Of a DNA stretch of 64,000 bases, positions 26,506 through 34,675 are shown in pieces; position 1 is the first letter of the stretch, and each line of letters opens with the position of its first letter. The position numbers were made by a program, and so were the translations under genes. Below the pieces are notes generated by a model. It saw only the letters and a program-made list of their open reading frames with translations. It did not search any database and had not been told where the DNA came from. Source of the DNA: Candidatus Zixiibacteriota bacterium (GTDB lineage Bacteria > Zixibacteria > MSB-5A5 > GN15 > FEB-12); contig JAHOYZ010000001.1 in assembly GCA_019038695.1 (NCBI GenBank), positions 1-64,000 of the forward strand, written 5' to 3'.

Positions 26506-26685
26506 CTACTGGGGATTCTGTAATCCTCTACTAATGCGCGCCGAAACCATCAGGTACCGCCCACTTAGAATCTTTCCGACCACAGTCGTGAATCTGGACG
26601 GTCGAAGCATCTGTAGACTATACGGGTGCCAGCAGTCTTTTTCACCCAGAGATGCATATTTCCTATCAGTTATTCTCTTTGGCAT
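26506..26685 (-). CDS. Small basic protein of 59 residues, unknown
   Basis: I do not recognise the family. The start at 26685 has GGGAG seven bases upstream; a rho-independent terminator follows at 26442-26409, so it has all the parts of a gene. The product (MPKRITDRKYASLGEKDC...) is rich in Arg, Lys, Ser and Tyr, has one Cys, no signal peptide and no membrane helix, and could bind nucleic acid. The stretch 26686-26910 upstream holds no other gene. It contains a strikingly complete Shine-Dalgarno-like run (GAGGAGGTGAT, minus strand near 26803-26793) not followed by a usable start codon. Confidence 0.5.
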   Translation of the reverse strand: MPKRITDRKYASLGEKDCWHPYSLQMLRPSRFTTVVGKILSGRYLMVSARISRGLQNPQ

Positions 26686-26910
26686 GGTACAACTCCCTAT
26701 GTCTTTCCGGTCCCCCTCAACCGCAAGGTTAAACAAAACATAGCAATAAAAGGCGGTGTGAGGTTAAATAGGGAATGTCCTAAAGAAAGATATCACCTCC
26801 TCAAGGTCACAAAACATTCAAGTTCAAACTACCTTCATAATTACACAAAGGTGCTGACGGACGCATCGGGCTCAATAACGCCCCTCACTAATAAGTTATT
26901 TGACATACAC

Positions 26911-27225
26911 CTAAGAGGCGACAACCTTACGTAACTTCTTGATCGCACGATGTTTATAGATGTGTACTACTTGTTGAGTGATGCCAAGTGTTGCGGCAAT
27001 TTCACGCTCTGTTCGCCCCTTGAGATATCGTCCAATTACCTGTTTCTGGCGCTTGGAGAGTGAATGACCAATATGCCACCTGAGCTTATGTCGAAACCTA
27101 TCAAGGTTCGCCTGAGATGGCTTGTCAGCTTCATCGACATGGTAGGGTGATCGTTCGTTGGCAAACGATTCCAGAATCAGCTTATCAACCATTATTTCGG
27201 CAAAATCAGACTCTCGCAAACCCAT
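26911..27225 (-). CDS. Small HTH protein resembling sigma-70 region 4/LuxR HTH
   Basis: 104 residues. The C-terminal 50 residues form a helix-turn-helix of the sigma-region-4/LuxR kind (LSKRQKQVIGRYLKGRTEREIAATLGITQQVVHIYKHRAIKKLRK). The N-terminal half is a charged helical segment without a sigma region 2. It is therefore not a complete ECF sigma factor; it may be a DNA-binding regulator or a split sigma domain. It follows the membrane coiled-coil gene by 14 bases, in the same direction. Confidence 0.75.
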   Translation of the reverse strand: MGLRESDFAEIMVDKLILESFANERSPYHVDEADKPSQANLDRFRHKLRWHIGHSLSKRQKQVIGRYLKGRTEREIAATLGITQQVVHIYKHRAIKKLRKVVAS

Positions 27226-27239
27226 CTCTCGCCTGCTCC

Positions 27240-27788
27240 TCAGTAGTTTAGCTTCCCTGCCGTTCGGATTTTGCTTAGCTCGGCCAATGTAATCTTGAAT
27301 TCGTCTGCTGTCTCCTGTCTGATCTCCCCGAGAGCAACTCGCTTTTCGTAAGTTGACAGGTCAGACGGTAATGCTCTATATCTCTTCTTGTAGGCGGTCA
27401 ATATCTGTGTATGCCGGGACGGCTTTTTCGGTTCGCTTTTCTTAGCCATCGATTGAGAATCCCTTGTCGAATTCCTGGCATCCTGGAGCTTACTCTGAAG
27501 GCTGGCCATCTCCGATTTCAAAAAGCTAATGCGATCAATCAGTGAATCTGTTTCTTGGCGGTGATCACGACTTAGCGCCAACATCGAATCCGCGAATGCA
27601 ATTTCCTGCTGGATAGCTTTGTAGCGAAGCGAATCAGCTTCCTGACGCTTCTGATCAAGCCCTTTCATGCCCACGATTCGACCCTCATCATAGGCATCCT
27701 GCGACTGGTCGTACTGCCGATTAGTCTTGAGATAGGCTATGCTGATGAGCACCACCAGCAGTACTGCTGCAATTAGAATCCGCTTCAC
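27240..27788 (-). CDS. Membrane-anchored coiled-coil protein with C-terminal helical domain
   Basis: 182 residues from a GTG at 27788, supported by AGGAG nine bases upstream. One transmembrane helix (ILIAAVLLVVLISIAYL, residues 4-20) is followed by a heptad-rich coiled coil (about 45-110: LIDRISFLKSEMASLQSKLQDA), a Ser/Lys-rich linker, and a compact C-terminal domain (HTQILTAYKKRYRALPSDLS ... VALGEIRQETADEFKITLAEL). That domain looks helix-turn-helix-like. I do not know the family. Pairing with the adjacent sigma-region-4-like protein suggests a regulator/anchor couple, by inference. Confidence 0.65.
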   Translation of the reverse strand: MKRILIAAVLLVVLISIAYLKTNRQYDQSQDAYDEGRIVGMKGLDQKRQEADSLRYKAIQQEIAFADSMLALSRDHRQETDSLIDRISFLKSEMASLQSKLQDARNSTRDSQSMAKKSEPKKPSRHTQILTAYKKRYRALPSDLSTYEKRVALGEIRQETADEFKITLAELSKIRTAGKLNY

Positions 27789-27923
27789 ACAGAGTTACTC
27801 CTTTCTTAGGAATACGATATTCCTGCAGAATCGGGGAGTCAAGTTTGAACATCAACCAGTTGGGATACAGCTGCCAGCGATGGGAATAAAGTGCTGTGAC
27901 ACAATTGACAGCGAGGATCTAAT

Positions 27924-28652
27924 CTACTTTTTGATTCTCAGGAGTAGAAACACCCAGGGTCGGAGCATTGACCACCAACCGGTCAAAGGTTTGATTTTCG
28001 AATAGTCCTTCCGATGCTCCGGATAGATCATCGAGACCGGTACTTCTGTCACCCGATACCCAAGCGTGATAGCCTTGAAGTGGATATAGTATTCCATTTC
28101 GTAACGACCAAGCCAATCCTGACTTATATCCACCTCGGAATCGTCGAGAAGATTCAAGCGGTAGGCGCGAAATCCACAGGTAAGATCGGTTCCGCGGAAT
28201 CCGATCAAACGACCGATCACGCCCGTGAGTAACCGAATGGCAAAGTGACGAAATCGTGGCAAATTGGGACTACGTCCACCTTCCAGATAACGAGACCCCT
28301 GAACGTAGTCAGCTTGTTCGGTAACGATTGGTTCCAGTAATCGTGGGATTTCCTCAGGAAGCATCTTGCCGTTACCGGCCATTATTACAATCACTTCATA
28401 CCCATGCTCGCGACAGTATCCTACAGCCGACCGAATACCTACTCCGACACCACAGTTTTGGTTGTGTCGAATGACGGCATGCCCCTCCACCTCAAGAAAC
28501 TGCGTCGAGCCATCGGTGGAACCATCGTCGATGAAGACAAGATCATACTCTCGATCCGTGGGGAAGCGATTCACGAGCGCCCGAAGTTTATCCCCTTCAT
28601 TGTAGGTAACAACAACAACCAGAGTTTTTTTTGATGTTGCCCGATCCGTCAT
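27924..28652 (-). CDS. GT2 family glycosyltransferase (dolichol-phosphate-mannose synthase-like)
   Basis: 242 residues, soluble, no membrane helices. The GT-A fold is marked by VVVVTYNEGDKLRALV at the N-terminus, the nucleotide-binding FIDDGSTDGSTQFLE, and a middle VIVIMAGNGKMLPEEIPRLL where a GNG appears in the position usually held by the metal-binding DxD. Relatives transfer a sugar from a nucleotide donor to a polyprenyl phosphate, supplying donors to GT39 and DUF2723 enzymes such as those encoded nearby. The ATG overlaps the stop of the upstream acetyltransferase (ATGA), so the cluster is one operon. Confidence 0.85.
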   Translation of the reverse strand: MTDRATSKKTLVVVVTYNEGDKLRALVNRFPTDREYDLVFIDDGSTDGSTQFLEVEGHAVIRHNQNCGVGVGIRSAVGYCREHGYEVIVIMAGNGKMLPEEIPRLLEPIVTEQADYVQGSRYLEGGRSPNLPRFRHFAIRLLTGVIGRLIGFRGTDLTCGFRAYRLNLLDDSEVDISQDWLGRYEMEYYIHFKAITLGYRVTEVPVSMIYPEHRKDYSKIKPLTGWWSMLRPWVFLLLRIKK

Positions 28653-29245
28653 GACTCGCAGATCACCTGGTCAGCATCCAGTCGAAAATGAAGACCGCAA
28701 GCACAAACACTTCGTGTTCCTGTGGTATTCTGATCGAGATAATCAGAATTGAAGTCCAGCCTCTCCCCGCACCTGCAAACATACCCTTTTAGGCGAGCCG
28801 GATTGCCATAGCAGAGAGTAAAGTCCGGCACATCATGAGTAACTACTGCGCCAGCCCCGACGAAGGCATAGCGACCAATCGTATTGCCAGCGACGATCGT
28901 CACTCCAGCTCCAATGGTCGCTCCCTGACGAACGAGGGTTCGATCATACTCGGTGCGATGCGCCTTACTGCGAGGGCGAATATCATTGGTGAAAACAACA
29001 CTCGGGCCAACAAATACATCATCCTCGATTACTACCCCATCCCACAGCGACACACCGTTCTTGATCGTCACACGATCGCCAACAACAACATTGGCCTCTA
29101 CGAAACAATGGTCGCAGATATTACAATCGGCGCCAATAGTGCCCCCCTTCTGGATGTTACAAAATGCCCAGATGCGCGTACCGTCACCAATATTATGGGT
29201 CTCAACGATGGCGGTCTCGTGTATGAAATGCTTGTTACCGGTCAT
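28649..29245 (-). CDS. Left-handed beta-helix sugar N-acetyltransferase (WlbB/WbpD-like)
   Basis: 198 residues of hexapeptide repeats (IGDGTRIWAF, IGADCNICDHCFVEANVVVGDRVTIKNGVSLWDG, IGAGVTIVAGNTIGRYAFVGAGAVVTHDV). The family motif VFTNDIRPRS and the active-site His region are those of WbpD/WlbB enzymes, which acetylate the 3-amino group of UDP-sugar uronates. The extra C-terminal 45 residues carry four cysteines (GYVCRCGERL, RSVCACGLHF), a probable small zinc ribbon as in many relatives. The ATG at 29245 lies one base after the oxidoreductase stop, giving near-overlapping coupling. Confidence 0.85.
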   Translation of the reverse strand: MTGNKHFIHETAIVETHNIGDGTRIWAFCNIQKGGTIGADCNICDHCFVEANVVVGDRVTIKNGVSLWDGVVIEDDVFVGPSVVFTNDIRPRSKAHRTEYDRTLVRQGATIGAGVTIVAGNTIGRYAFVGAGAVVTHDVPDFTLCYGNPARLKGYVCRCGERLDFNSDYLDQNTTGTRSVCACGLHFRLDADQVICES

Positions 29246-29246
29246 A

Positions 29247-30260
29247 TTATTCCAACTCAATCAGGCTGCCGTCGGAGCGGATCGATTTCGTAGCGGCGTC
29301 AAGGATGCGCACAACCCTGAGACCCGCCGCGCCATCGGTACGGGGGTTACGATTCTCTTCGATGGCGTTGCGAAACTCACTCGTCACTCTCTGCAACGCT
29401 TCGGTAAGATCGACCTTCGGTGCCAGCATATCGCCCGTTCGGTACTGAATCTGGTAGTTATATATCTGGTCTTTGTCAGGAAACATATCAACGCCATTGT
29501 CATAAACCTTGACCTTCTCGTGCGGTTCCATGTCGTCATAGATAACCATTTTCTTTGACCCGGAAAGGATCGTCTTGCGCACCTTGACCGGCGCCAGCCA
29601 GTTGACATGTATATGCCCCAGCAGGTTGTTATCGTAGAAGGTTGACAGGTAGGCAATATTCTCAATGCCGGAATCAAAATGAGCCACTCCGGTTGCGGCC
29701 ACAGCTCGCGGAGAACGGTCCAGCAGGTAATCCATAATCGAAACATCGTGCGGAGCGAGGTCCCAAATGACATTGACATCATGCTGGAACAACCCCAGGT
29801 TAACACGAACCGAGTCAAAGTAGTATAACTCGCCCAGTTCGCCGGTATCGATGTAGCGTTTGATGGTTTCGACCGCGCCGGTGTAGAGAAAAGTATGGTC
29901 CACCATAAGACGCAGATTCTTTTTCGATGCCAGTTCGATCAACTGCTCGGCTTGCTCAACGGTAGCTGTGAACGGTTTCTCCATGAACAAATGTTTACCG
30001 TTGTTGAGCGCCTCTTGTCCCAGGGCAAAATGCGTAGACACTGGCGTTACAACCGCCACAGCATCAATGTCATTTGCGTGGAGAATTTCATTGGCATCCG
30101 AGGTGAGGAGCTTCATTGCGGGATACTGTCTGCGTACTACTTCCAATCGTTCCGGTCGCAAATCACAAACAGCTGTGACCGTCGTATCATCGAGAGCATT
30201 AAAGTTCCTAACCAGGTTAGGACCCCAGTAACCGTAACCGATCACGCCAATATTTATCAT
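29247..30260 (-). CDS. Gfo/Idh/MocA-family NAD-dependent oxidoreductase (WlbA/WbpB-like)
   Basis: 337 residues. The Rossmann domain begins INIGVIGYGYWGPNLVRNF and contains the family EKPF motif (HLFMEKPFTATVEQ). The C-terminal alpha/beta domain has DLAPHDVSIMDYLL with the expected catalytic His/Asp. Immediately followed by a WlbB-like acetyltransferase, it most likely oxidises a UDP-HexNAc-uronate at C3 on the route to a 2,3-diacetamido uronic acid sugar. The PLP aminotransferase (WlbC/WbpE type) needed between these steps is not in the window. Confidence 0.85.
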   Translation of the reverse strand: MINIGVIGYGYWGPNLVRNFNALDDTTVTAVCDLRPERLEVVRRQYPAMKLLTSDANEILHANDIDAVAVVTPVSTHFALGQEALNNGKHLFMEKPFTATVEQAEQLIELASKKNLRLMVDHTFLYTGAVETIKRYIDTGELGELYYFDSVRVNLGLFQHDVNVIWDLAPHDVSIMDYLLDRSPRAVAATGVAHFDSGIENIAYLSTFYDNNLLGHIHVNWLAPVKVRKTILSGSKKMVIYDDMEPHEKVKVYDNGVDMFPDKDQIYNYQIQYRTGDMLAPKVDLTEALQRVTSEFRNAIEENRNPRTDGAAGLRVVRILDAATKSIRSDGSLIELE

Positions 30261-30283
30261 CGCTTGTCCTTATGCCACTCTGT

Positions 30284-32506
30284 TTAGTAAACCTCAAAAC
30301 TACTGTCGGCTCTGATACACAACAGGAATATATTGTAACGCCCGGATTGAATCCCGGGTTCTGGCGAAAGATCACTTCCCCCCGCCAGATTCATCTCGTC
30401 ATGTGGAATATAATAGGATACAGCGGAATCTGACAGGTATTTCACGGGCACCTGAATACGAGGATCATCCTCATGAACAAATCGTTCAATACTGGTAAAG
30501 CTGGATTTGGTAAATCGGACCGCCGGAATATAGTGCTTGTCATCCGAATGCTGGAAATTACCCCAGAGCGAGATACAGGCCTTATCTTCATTCTGTACGG
30601 CGGACACCTGGATATCGATAAAGCCCTTTCGATCCAACACGCTAAGCGGTAACGAATGTATAAACAGGTACTGACGAAAAGCTTCCGCCCCAAGTGGCAG
30701 CAACTCCGAGTAATACCTATAAGTCGGTTTGGGATAGAAGAGGCTTCTTAATCGATTGTCCTTCCAACTCAATTGCTGTGTCCAGTCGCCCAGGGTAATC
30801 GCTAACTCCGTCTCAGGATCGCTATCAGTATTGATATCCACCACAACGCTCAACATATCCCCCTCCCCAAGCTCCGGAGGGTGGCTAATATAGATACGGG
30901 TTCCAGCCACCATGTGGGGATCTGTCAGGCGACATTCAAACTCAGACCAGCGATCCCGGTCGAGAGTCATAGTCCAGCCGGTTACGCTAATGATAACGAC
31001 CGTGCCAACGGTCATCAGGAGCGTTCCCCTAGGGTGTCCGTCGTAGATAAGCAACCGACCGATAATCCAAAATCCCGATGCCAGCAATAACGCTTTCAAA
31101 ATCAAGCAGCCAATGACCAGTTCACGACTAACACTTGAACCAAATAGAGTGTTGATCCAGCCCGGACCAAACTGCCAGGTCGCCAGTAACAGCACTGCCA
31201 CCCCGACCAGACGCCAGCTACTGCTAACCGGATTGGTCCGCCAGCTAGCCCCAAGGAGAGCCACGAAGTGGCCGGCTGCCAGTAGCACCATTGGCATGGC
31301 GTTCAGATTGTATCGTGAGTTGGAATGAAAAACGACATGAATAAGAGTATAATAGCCGATTATAAAAAGCAACCATGCCGCCAGTCTGAACTCCAGCCGC
31401 AACAATAACAGCAACCCGGCCAGACCCAGCACAACAATGGCAAGATGCATAATCTCACCGACCTGGTAGGGTACAACCAGTGTACGTCGGAAGTCGTTGT
31501 ATGGTCGTCGCCACAGGCGATCAAACTTCTTTACAACCAACCCGGCCAGACCCATTGGATCAGCTATCATTCCCTCTGTCACCGAACGGGACCAGAAATC
31601 GTCACCTACTTTGTCCAGATCATATCCCTCGAATTCGATGGAAGACGACTGCCTCAGATTGGCTGCAGCATATCCGGGATCGCGCACTGCCAACTGTCCA
31701 TAATGGACAGAGGCAATGCTAACCCAGATGGCAGCGATAGCACCCAGCGGTGCGGCATACCAGAGGATACGCTTGAGAATGACAACTGTCGGCCAGGTTG
31801 GACGCACATAGAAATACATTCCGGCCAACAATGGACCGGCCAGCAACATGGCAGTCGGTTTGTTTAGAATGAGTAGCCCTGTTACGGCTCCAGCCCAGAA
31901 CAGACAGGCGCGGCTGTTACTCTCGAAAGCTCTTAACAGGAGATACAATGCAAGCAATATCCAGAAATTTGTAGAAGTATCCAACAGTATCATCGAGGAT
32001 GACAGAACGAATGGGAAATAAATGGCATATCCAATTCCTGCCAGCAGGGCCGGTAAACGGCCCACCAGTCGCACGCCCACCATTATTAGAAGCAGATTCG
32101 CCGCCAGGTCAAACAAAATACCGAGTATCCGAACGAATGTAAAATCCGCCGATGGAGTCATAACAAATATGGAGGCCAGCAACGAAGGATACAGCGGACC
32201 GCTAATGAATAATTCTTCACGCGCCTGGGTCAGAGTATGCGGGCTGTATGAAAGCCATTCGATTTTCTCACCCTGAATGTACTTGTCGTAATAATGCTTG
32301 AAACGATAACGATCTTCGCGTTCATCGGCTACGGTTTCAACAGCTGGTTGATCAATCAGTGAAATCAACCCCAGCGCGGCAGCCGCGTATCGGCGGGCAT
32401 CCCACATCACAGGCAGGACATCCCCGGACGCCAGGAAGCCGACTCTCAATACCACTGACAGAATCAGGATCAAATAGATCGTACGTCTGAAAGTACGGCT
32501 CTGCAT
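30284..32506 (-). CDS. GT39/ArnT-like membrane glycosyltransferase
   Basis: 740 residues. About 11 hydrophobic helices in the first 500 residues start with YLILILSVVLRVGFL. The first outer loop has MWDARRYAAAA, where Asp occupies the catalytic position of PMT/ArnT-type enzymes; the family PMT_2 fold is recognisable around GPLYPSLLASIF. The last 220 residues form a soluble, mostly beta extracytoplasmic domain. Such enzymes transfer sugars from polyprenyl phosphate to lipids, glycans or proteins at the membrane exterior, consistent with the GT2, flippase-like and DUF2723 neighbours. There are 23 bases between it and the next gene downstream. Confidence 0.82.
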   Translation of the reverse strand: MQSRTFRRTIYLILILSVVLRVGFLASGDVLPVMWDARRYAAAALGLISLIDQPAVETVADEREDRYRFKHYYDKYIQGEKIEWLSYSPHTLTQAREELFISGPLYPSLLASIFVMTPSADFTFVRILGILFDLAANLLLIMVGVRLVGRLPALLAGIGYAIYFPFVLSSSMILLDTSTNFWILLALYLLLRAFESNSRACLFWAGAVTGLLILNKPTAMLLAGPLLAGMYFYVRPTWPTVVILKRILWYAAPLGAIAAIWVSIASVHYGQLAVRDPGYAAANLRQSSSIEFEGYDLDKVGDDFWSRSVTEGMIADPMGLAGLVVKKFDRLWRRPYNDFRRTLVVPYQVGEIMHLAIVVLGLAGLLLLLRLEFRLAAWLLFIIGYYTLIHVVFHSNSRYNLNAMPMVLLAAGHFVALLGASWRTNPVSSSWRLVGVAVLLLATWQFGPGWINTLFGSSVSRELVIGCLILKALLLASGFWIIGRLLIYDGHPRGTLLMTVGTVVIISVTGWTMTLDRDRWSEFECRLTDPHMVAGTRIYISHPPELGEGDMLSVVVDINTDSDPETELAITLGDWTQQLSWKDNRLRSLFYPKPTYRYYSELLPLGAEAFRQYLFIHSLPLSVLDRKGFIDIQVSAVQNEDKACISLWGNFQHSDDKHYIPAVRFTKSSFTSIERFVHEDDPRIQVPVKYLSDSAVSYYIPHDEMNLAGGSDLSPEPGIQSGRYNIFLLCIRADSSFEVY

Positions 32507-32543
32507 TTTCCCTACTCCCGTGGAGAGATAGATTTCGATGCGC

Positions 32544-33563
32544 TCATGTCACTTCCCCGCCTTCAGAGGCTTCTTCCTCAAGGTGCTTGAGGGAGAGATG
32601 TTCTTTCTTGAGGAAATAGAAACCCAGCAGCGTTACCACAATGTACTGCGTTGCATGAAGCACCAACGCACAGGAAAGAGCATCGGCTTGGGATACGCCG
32701 TAACGCATCATTGACCAGACCGCTCCGGCATGATAAACGCCAACAAATCCCGGAGAAGATGGTACCAGAATCGAAATAGAAACAATGACCAGGACGACAT
32801 AGGCAGCATCGAGCGGTAAATCAAGACCAAAGGCCTTGAAAACGAATATGTTCGCGAATCCCATCAATAGCCAGATCATTAGAGTCTGAACACCGACTGA
32901 GGCGACACTGCGAAAATCCGTGAGAAATTCCAGTCCACGAGAGAACTTCATCACTATGCCTTCAAGCGACTCTTTCACCGAGTCAGGCACAAAGAACAGG
33001 TAGCGCGTCATCAGATGTCCAGCCTGAACTGGCTTGAGCGCAAGACTCAGAATGAACATGATCCCTACAAGGGCGATCCCGACAGCAATGGTGAGTCCCT
33101 GCACCATCCCAGGATCCAACGATAAATCGGAGAAATACAGAATGCACCCAAATATCAATAGCAATGCTACTAAATCGAATACCATCCGCTCCACGAAGAT
33201 CGTTGCCAGTGAAGCCGACTTGGTAATATGCTTTTCGCGAGAAGCCAGTGAATATGCCCGCACGAACTCCCCAAGCCTGAGAGGTAGAACATTGTTGGCC
33301 ATAAATCCGATGCAGGTCGCTGCCAGTAAACGCTGGAAAGTGACATGAGTGATCGGCTTCACCATGGCCCGCCAGCGATAAGCTCGCTGGTACATGGTCA
33401 GAAAAATAAAGGCAACGTTCGGAATCAGCCAAAGGTAGTTGGCATCCTTGAGGGCCGTTCCCAGCTCACTGAAGTTGATATTCCTAAATAGCACCCATAG
33501 CAACACAGCCGAGATGCCAAGGCCAATAACAAGATACAGAAGCTTCTTAGCTTGCAGGGTCAT
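32544..33563 (-). CDS. Lysylphosphatidylglycerol synthase TM-region/UPF0104 flippase-like protein
   Basis: 339 residues with eight or so transmembrane helices. Family markers are RWRAMVKP, the conserved NNVLPLRLGEFVRAYSLA (which gave the AglD/MprF-TM family its signature) and VPSSPGFVGVYHAGAV near the end. Relatives flip or transfer lipid-linked groups. The ATG at 33563 overlaps the stop of the GT4 gene (ATGA), so I start there rather than at the longer frame. The short acidic tail (LKHLEEEASEGGE) is cytoplasmic. Confidence 0.85.
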   Translation of the reverse strand: MTLQAKKLLYLVIGLGISAVLLWVLFRNINFSELGTALKDANYLWLIPNVAFIFLTMYQRAYRWRAMVKPITHVTFQRLLAATCIGFMANNVLPLRLGEFVRAYSLASREKHITKSASLATIFVERMVFDLVALLLIFGCILYFSDLSLDPGMVQGLTIAVGIALVGIMFILSLALKPVQAGHLMTRYLFFVPDSVKESLEGIVMKFSRGLEFLTDFRSVASVGVQTLMIWLLMGFANIFVFKAFGLDLPLDAAYVVLVIVSISILVPSSPGFVGVYHAGAVWSMMRYGVSQADALSCALVLHATQYIVVTLLGFYFLKKEHLSLKHLEEEASEGGEVT

Positions 33564-34675
33564 GTTTTGTCCCTGGAAAGGTTCAAGATTAACCGCTCGA
33601 AATCCCTGGCCGCAGTGTCCCAACTGAATCTTGCCGCCCACTCCAGTGCGCCCTTTTGCAACGTACATTGCAGGGATTCGTTGGTTAGGATACTCTCAAT
33701 CTTGTGCGCCAATTCATTGATATTGCCGTGCTCATATAGATAACCGGTCACGCCATCACGCACCGAATCTCGCAGTCCGGGGACATCGGCGGCAATAACC
33801 GGAGTTCCAACAGAATTGGATTCTATGTTAGTGAGTCCCCATCCTTCTTTAAGTGACGGAAGCACGGCTACATGGGCACGCCTCATGCGCTCAACTTTGT
33901 TCTCAACCGAGACAAAGCCTGGAAACTCAACATCTTCTGCCAGACCCAATTCTCGTACCTGTTCACGCAGAGGATCAAGGTAATCACCTGCTCCCACAAT
34001 CATCAGACGGGCGTTTGAGACTCGTTTCTTGACGAGGTCGAATGCTTGCACCAGGTCCTGTATGCATTTGTATTTTTTGATGCGTCCGAGATACAGAACG
34101 GTCGGACGCTCGTACTTGGGAATCGACGGATCATGGGCAAACAGATCACTATCAATGCCGCAGTGAATTACCGAAACATCCTCACGAGGAATACCGCGAG
34201 CCACGAGATCATTGGCGGTTGACTCGGAAATAACGTTAAAAGGTCGTCCACGATAAACCGAAACGAGGGGACGTTCAGCCAGATAAATATATGTCCCCAG
34301 CACGAAATTAATCTCCTGAAACACCGTGGTCGCAAAGAGATGAGGTACTACTACGAGCGTTTTCAGATCAAGGTAAAAAGGAGTATAGAACGGGATCTTG
34401 TTTATGTCTTCTATCAGCAAATCGAAATCATTCTCGCGGGCCAGACGACGTAGATGAAAAGGTGCCACCAAATTGAAATTAAAACGATTACCGCGCCTGA
34501 TCACCCTGATTCCTTCAATCATCTCCTCTGCTCGACAACCAGTAAATCCGGAACAAAACAGCGTGACCTCGTGTCCGTACACAACAAGACGCTGCAGAAG
34601 TTCCTCAAGATGCACTTCGGCTCCTCCAGCGTATGGATTCGCCAAATCGTTCCAATTGAGAGCCAATATCTTCAT
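33560..34675 (-). CDS. GT4 family glycosyltransferase
   Basis: 371 residues with the GT-B fold. The N-terminal donor/acceptor site shows NDLANPYAGGAEVHLEELL. The C-terminal domain has VLYLGRIKKYKCIQDLVQAF and the catalytic EX7E-type region PSLKEGWGLTNIESNSVGTPV, typical of GT4. It adds a sugar from a nucleotide donor to a growing surface glycan at the cytoplasmic face. It is translationally coupled at both ends by ATGA overlaps (with the DUF2723 gene upstream and the flippase-like gene downstream). Confidence 0.9.
   Translation of the reverse strand: MKILALNWNDLANPYAGGAEVHLEELLQRLVVYGHEVTLFCSGFTGCRAEEMIEGIRVIRRGNRFNFNLVAPFHLRRLARENDFDLLIEDINKIPFYTPFYLDLKTLVVVPHLFATTVFQEINFVLGTYIYLAERPLVSVYRGRPFNVISESTANDLVARGIPREDVSVIHCGIDSDLFAHDPSIPKYERPTVLYLGRIKKYKCIQDLVQAFDLVKKRVSNARLMIVGAGDYLDPLREQVRELGLAEDVEFPGFVSVENKVERMRRAHVAVLPSLKEGWGLTNIESNSVGTPVIAADVPGLRDSVRDGVTGYLYEHGNINELAHKIESILTNESLQCTLQKGALEWAARFSWDTAARDFERLILNLSRDKT

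Noticed and set aside
26790-26805. ATCACCTCCT resembling the 3' tail of 16S rRNA on the plus strand
   Set aside because: The surrounding sequence has no 16S rRNA similarity; it reads better as a Shine-Dalgarno-like run on the minus strand.
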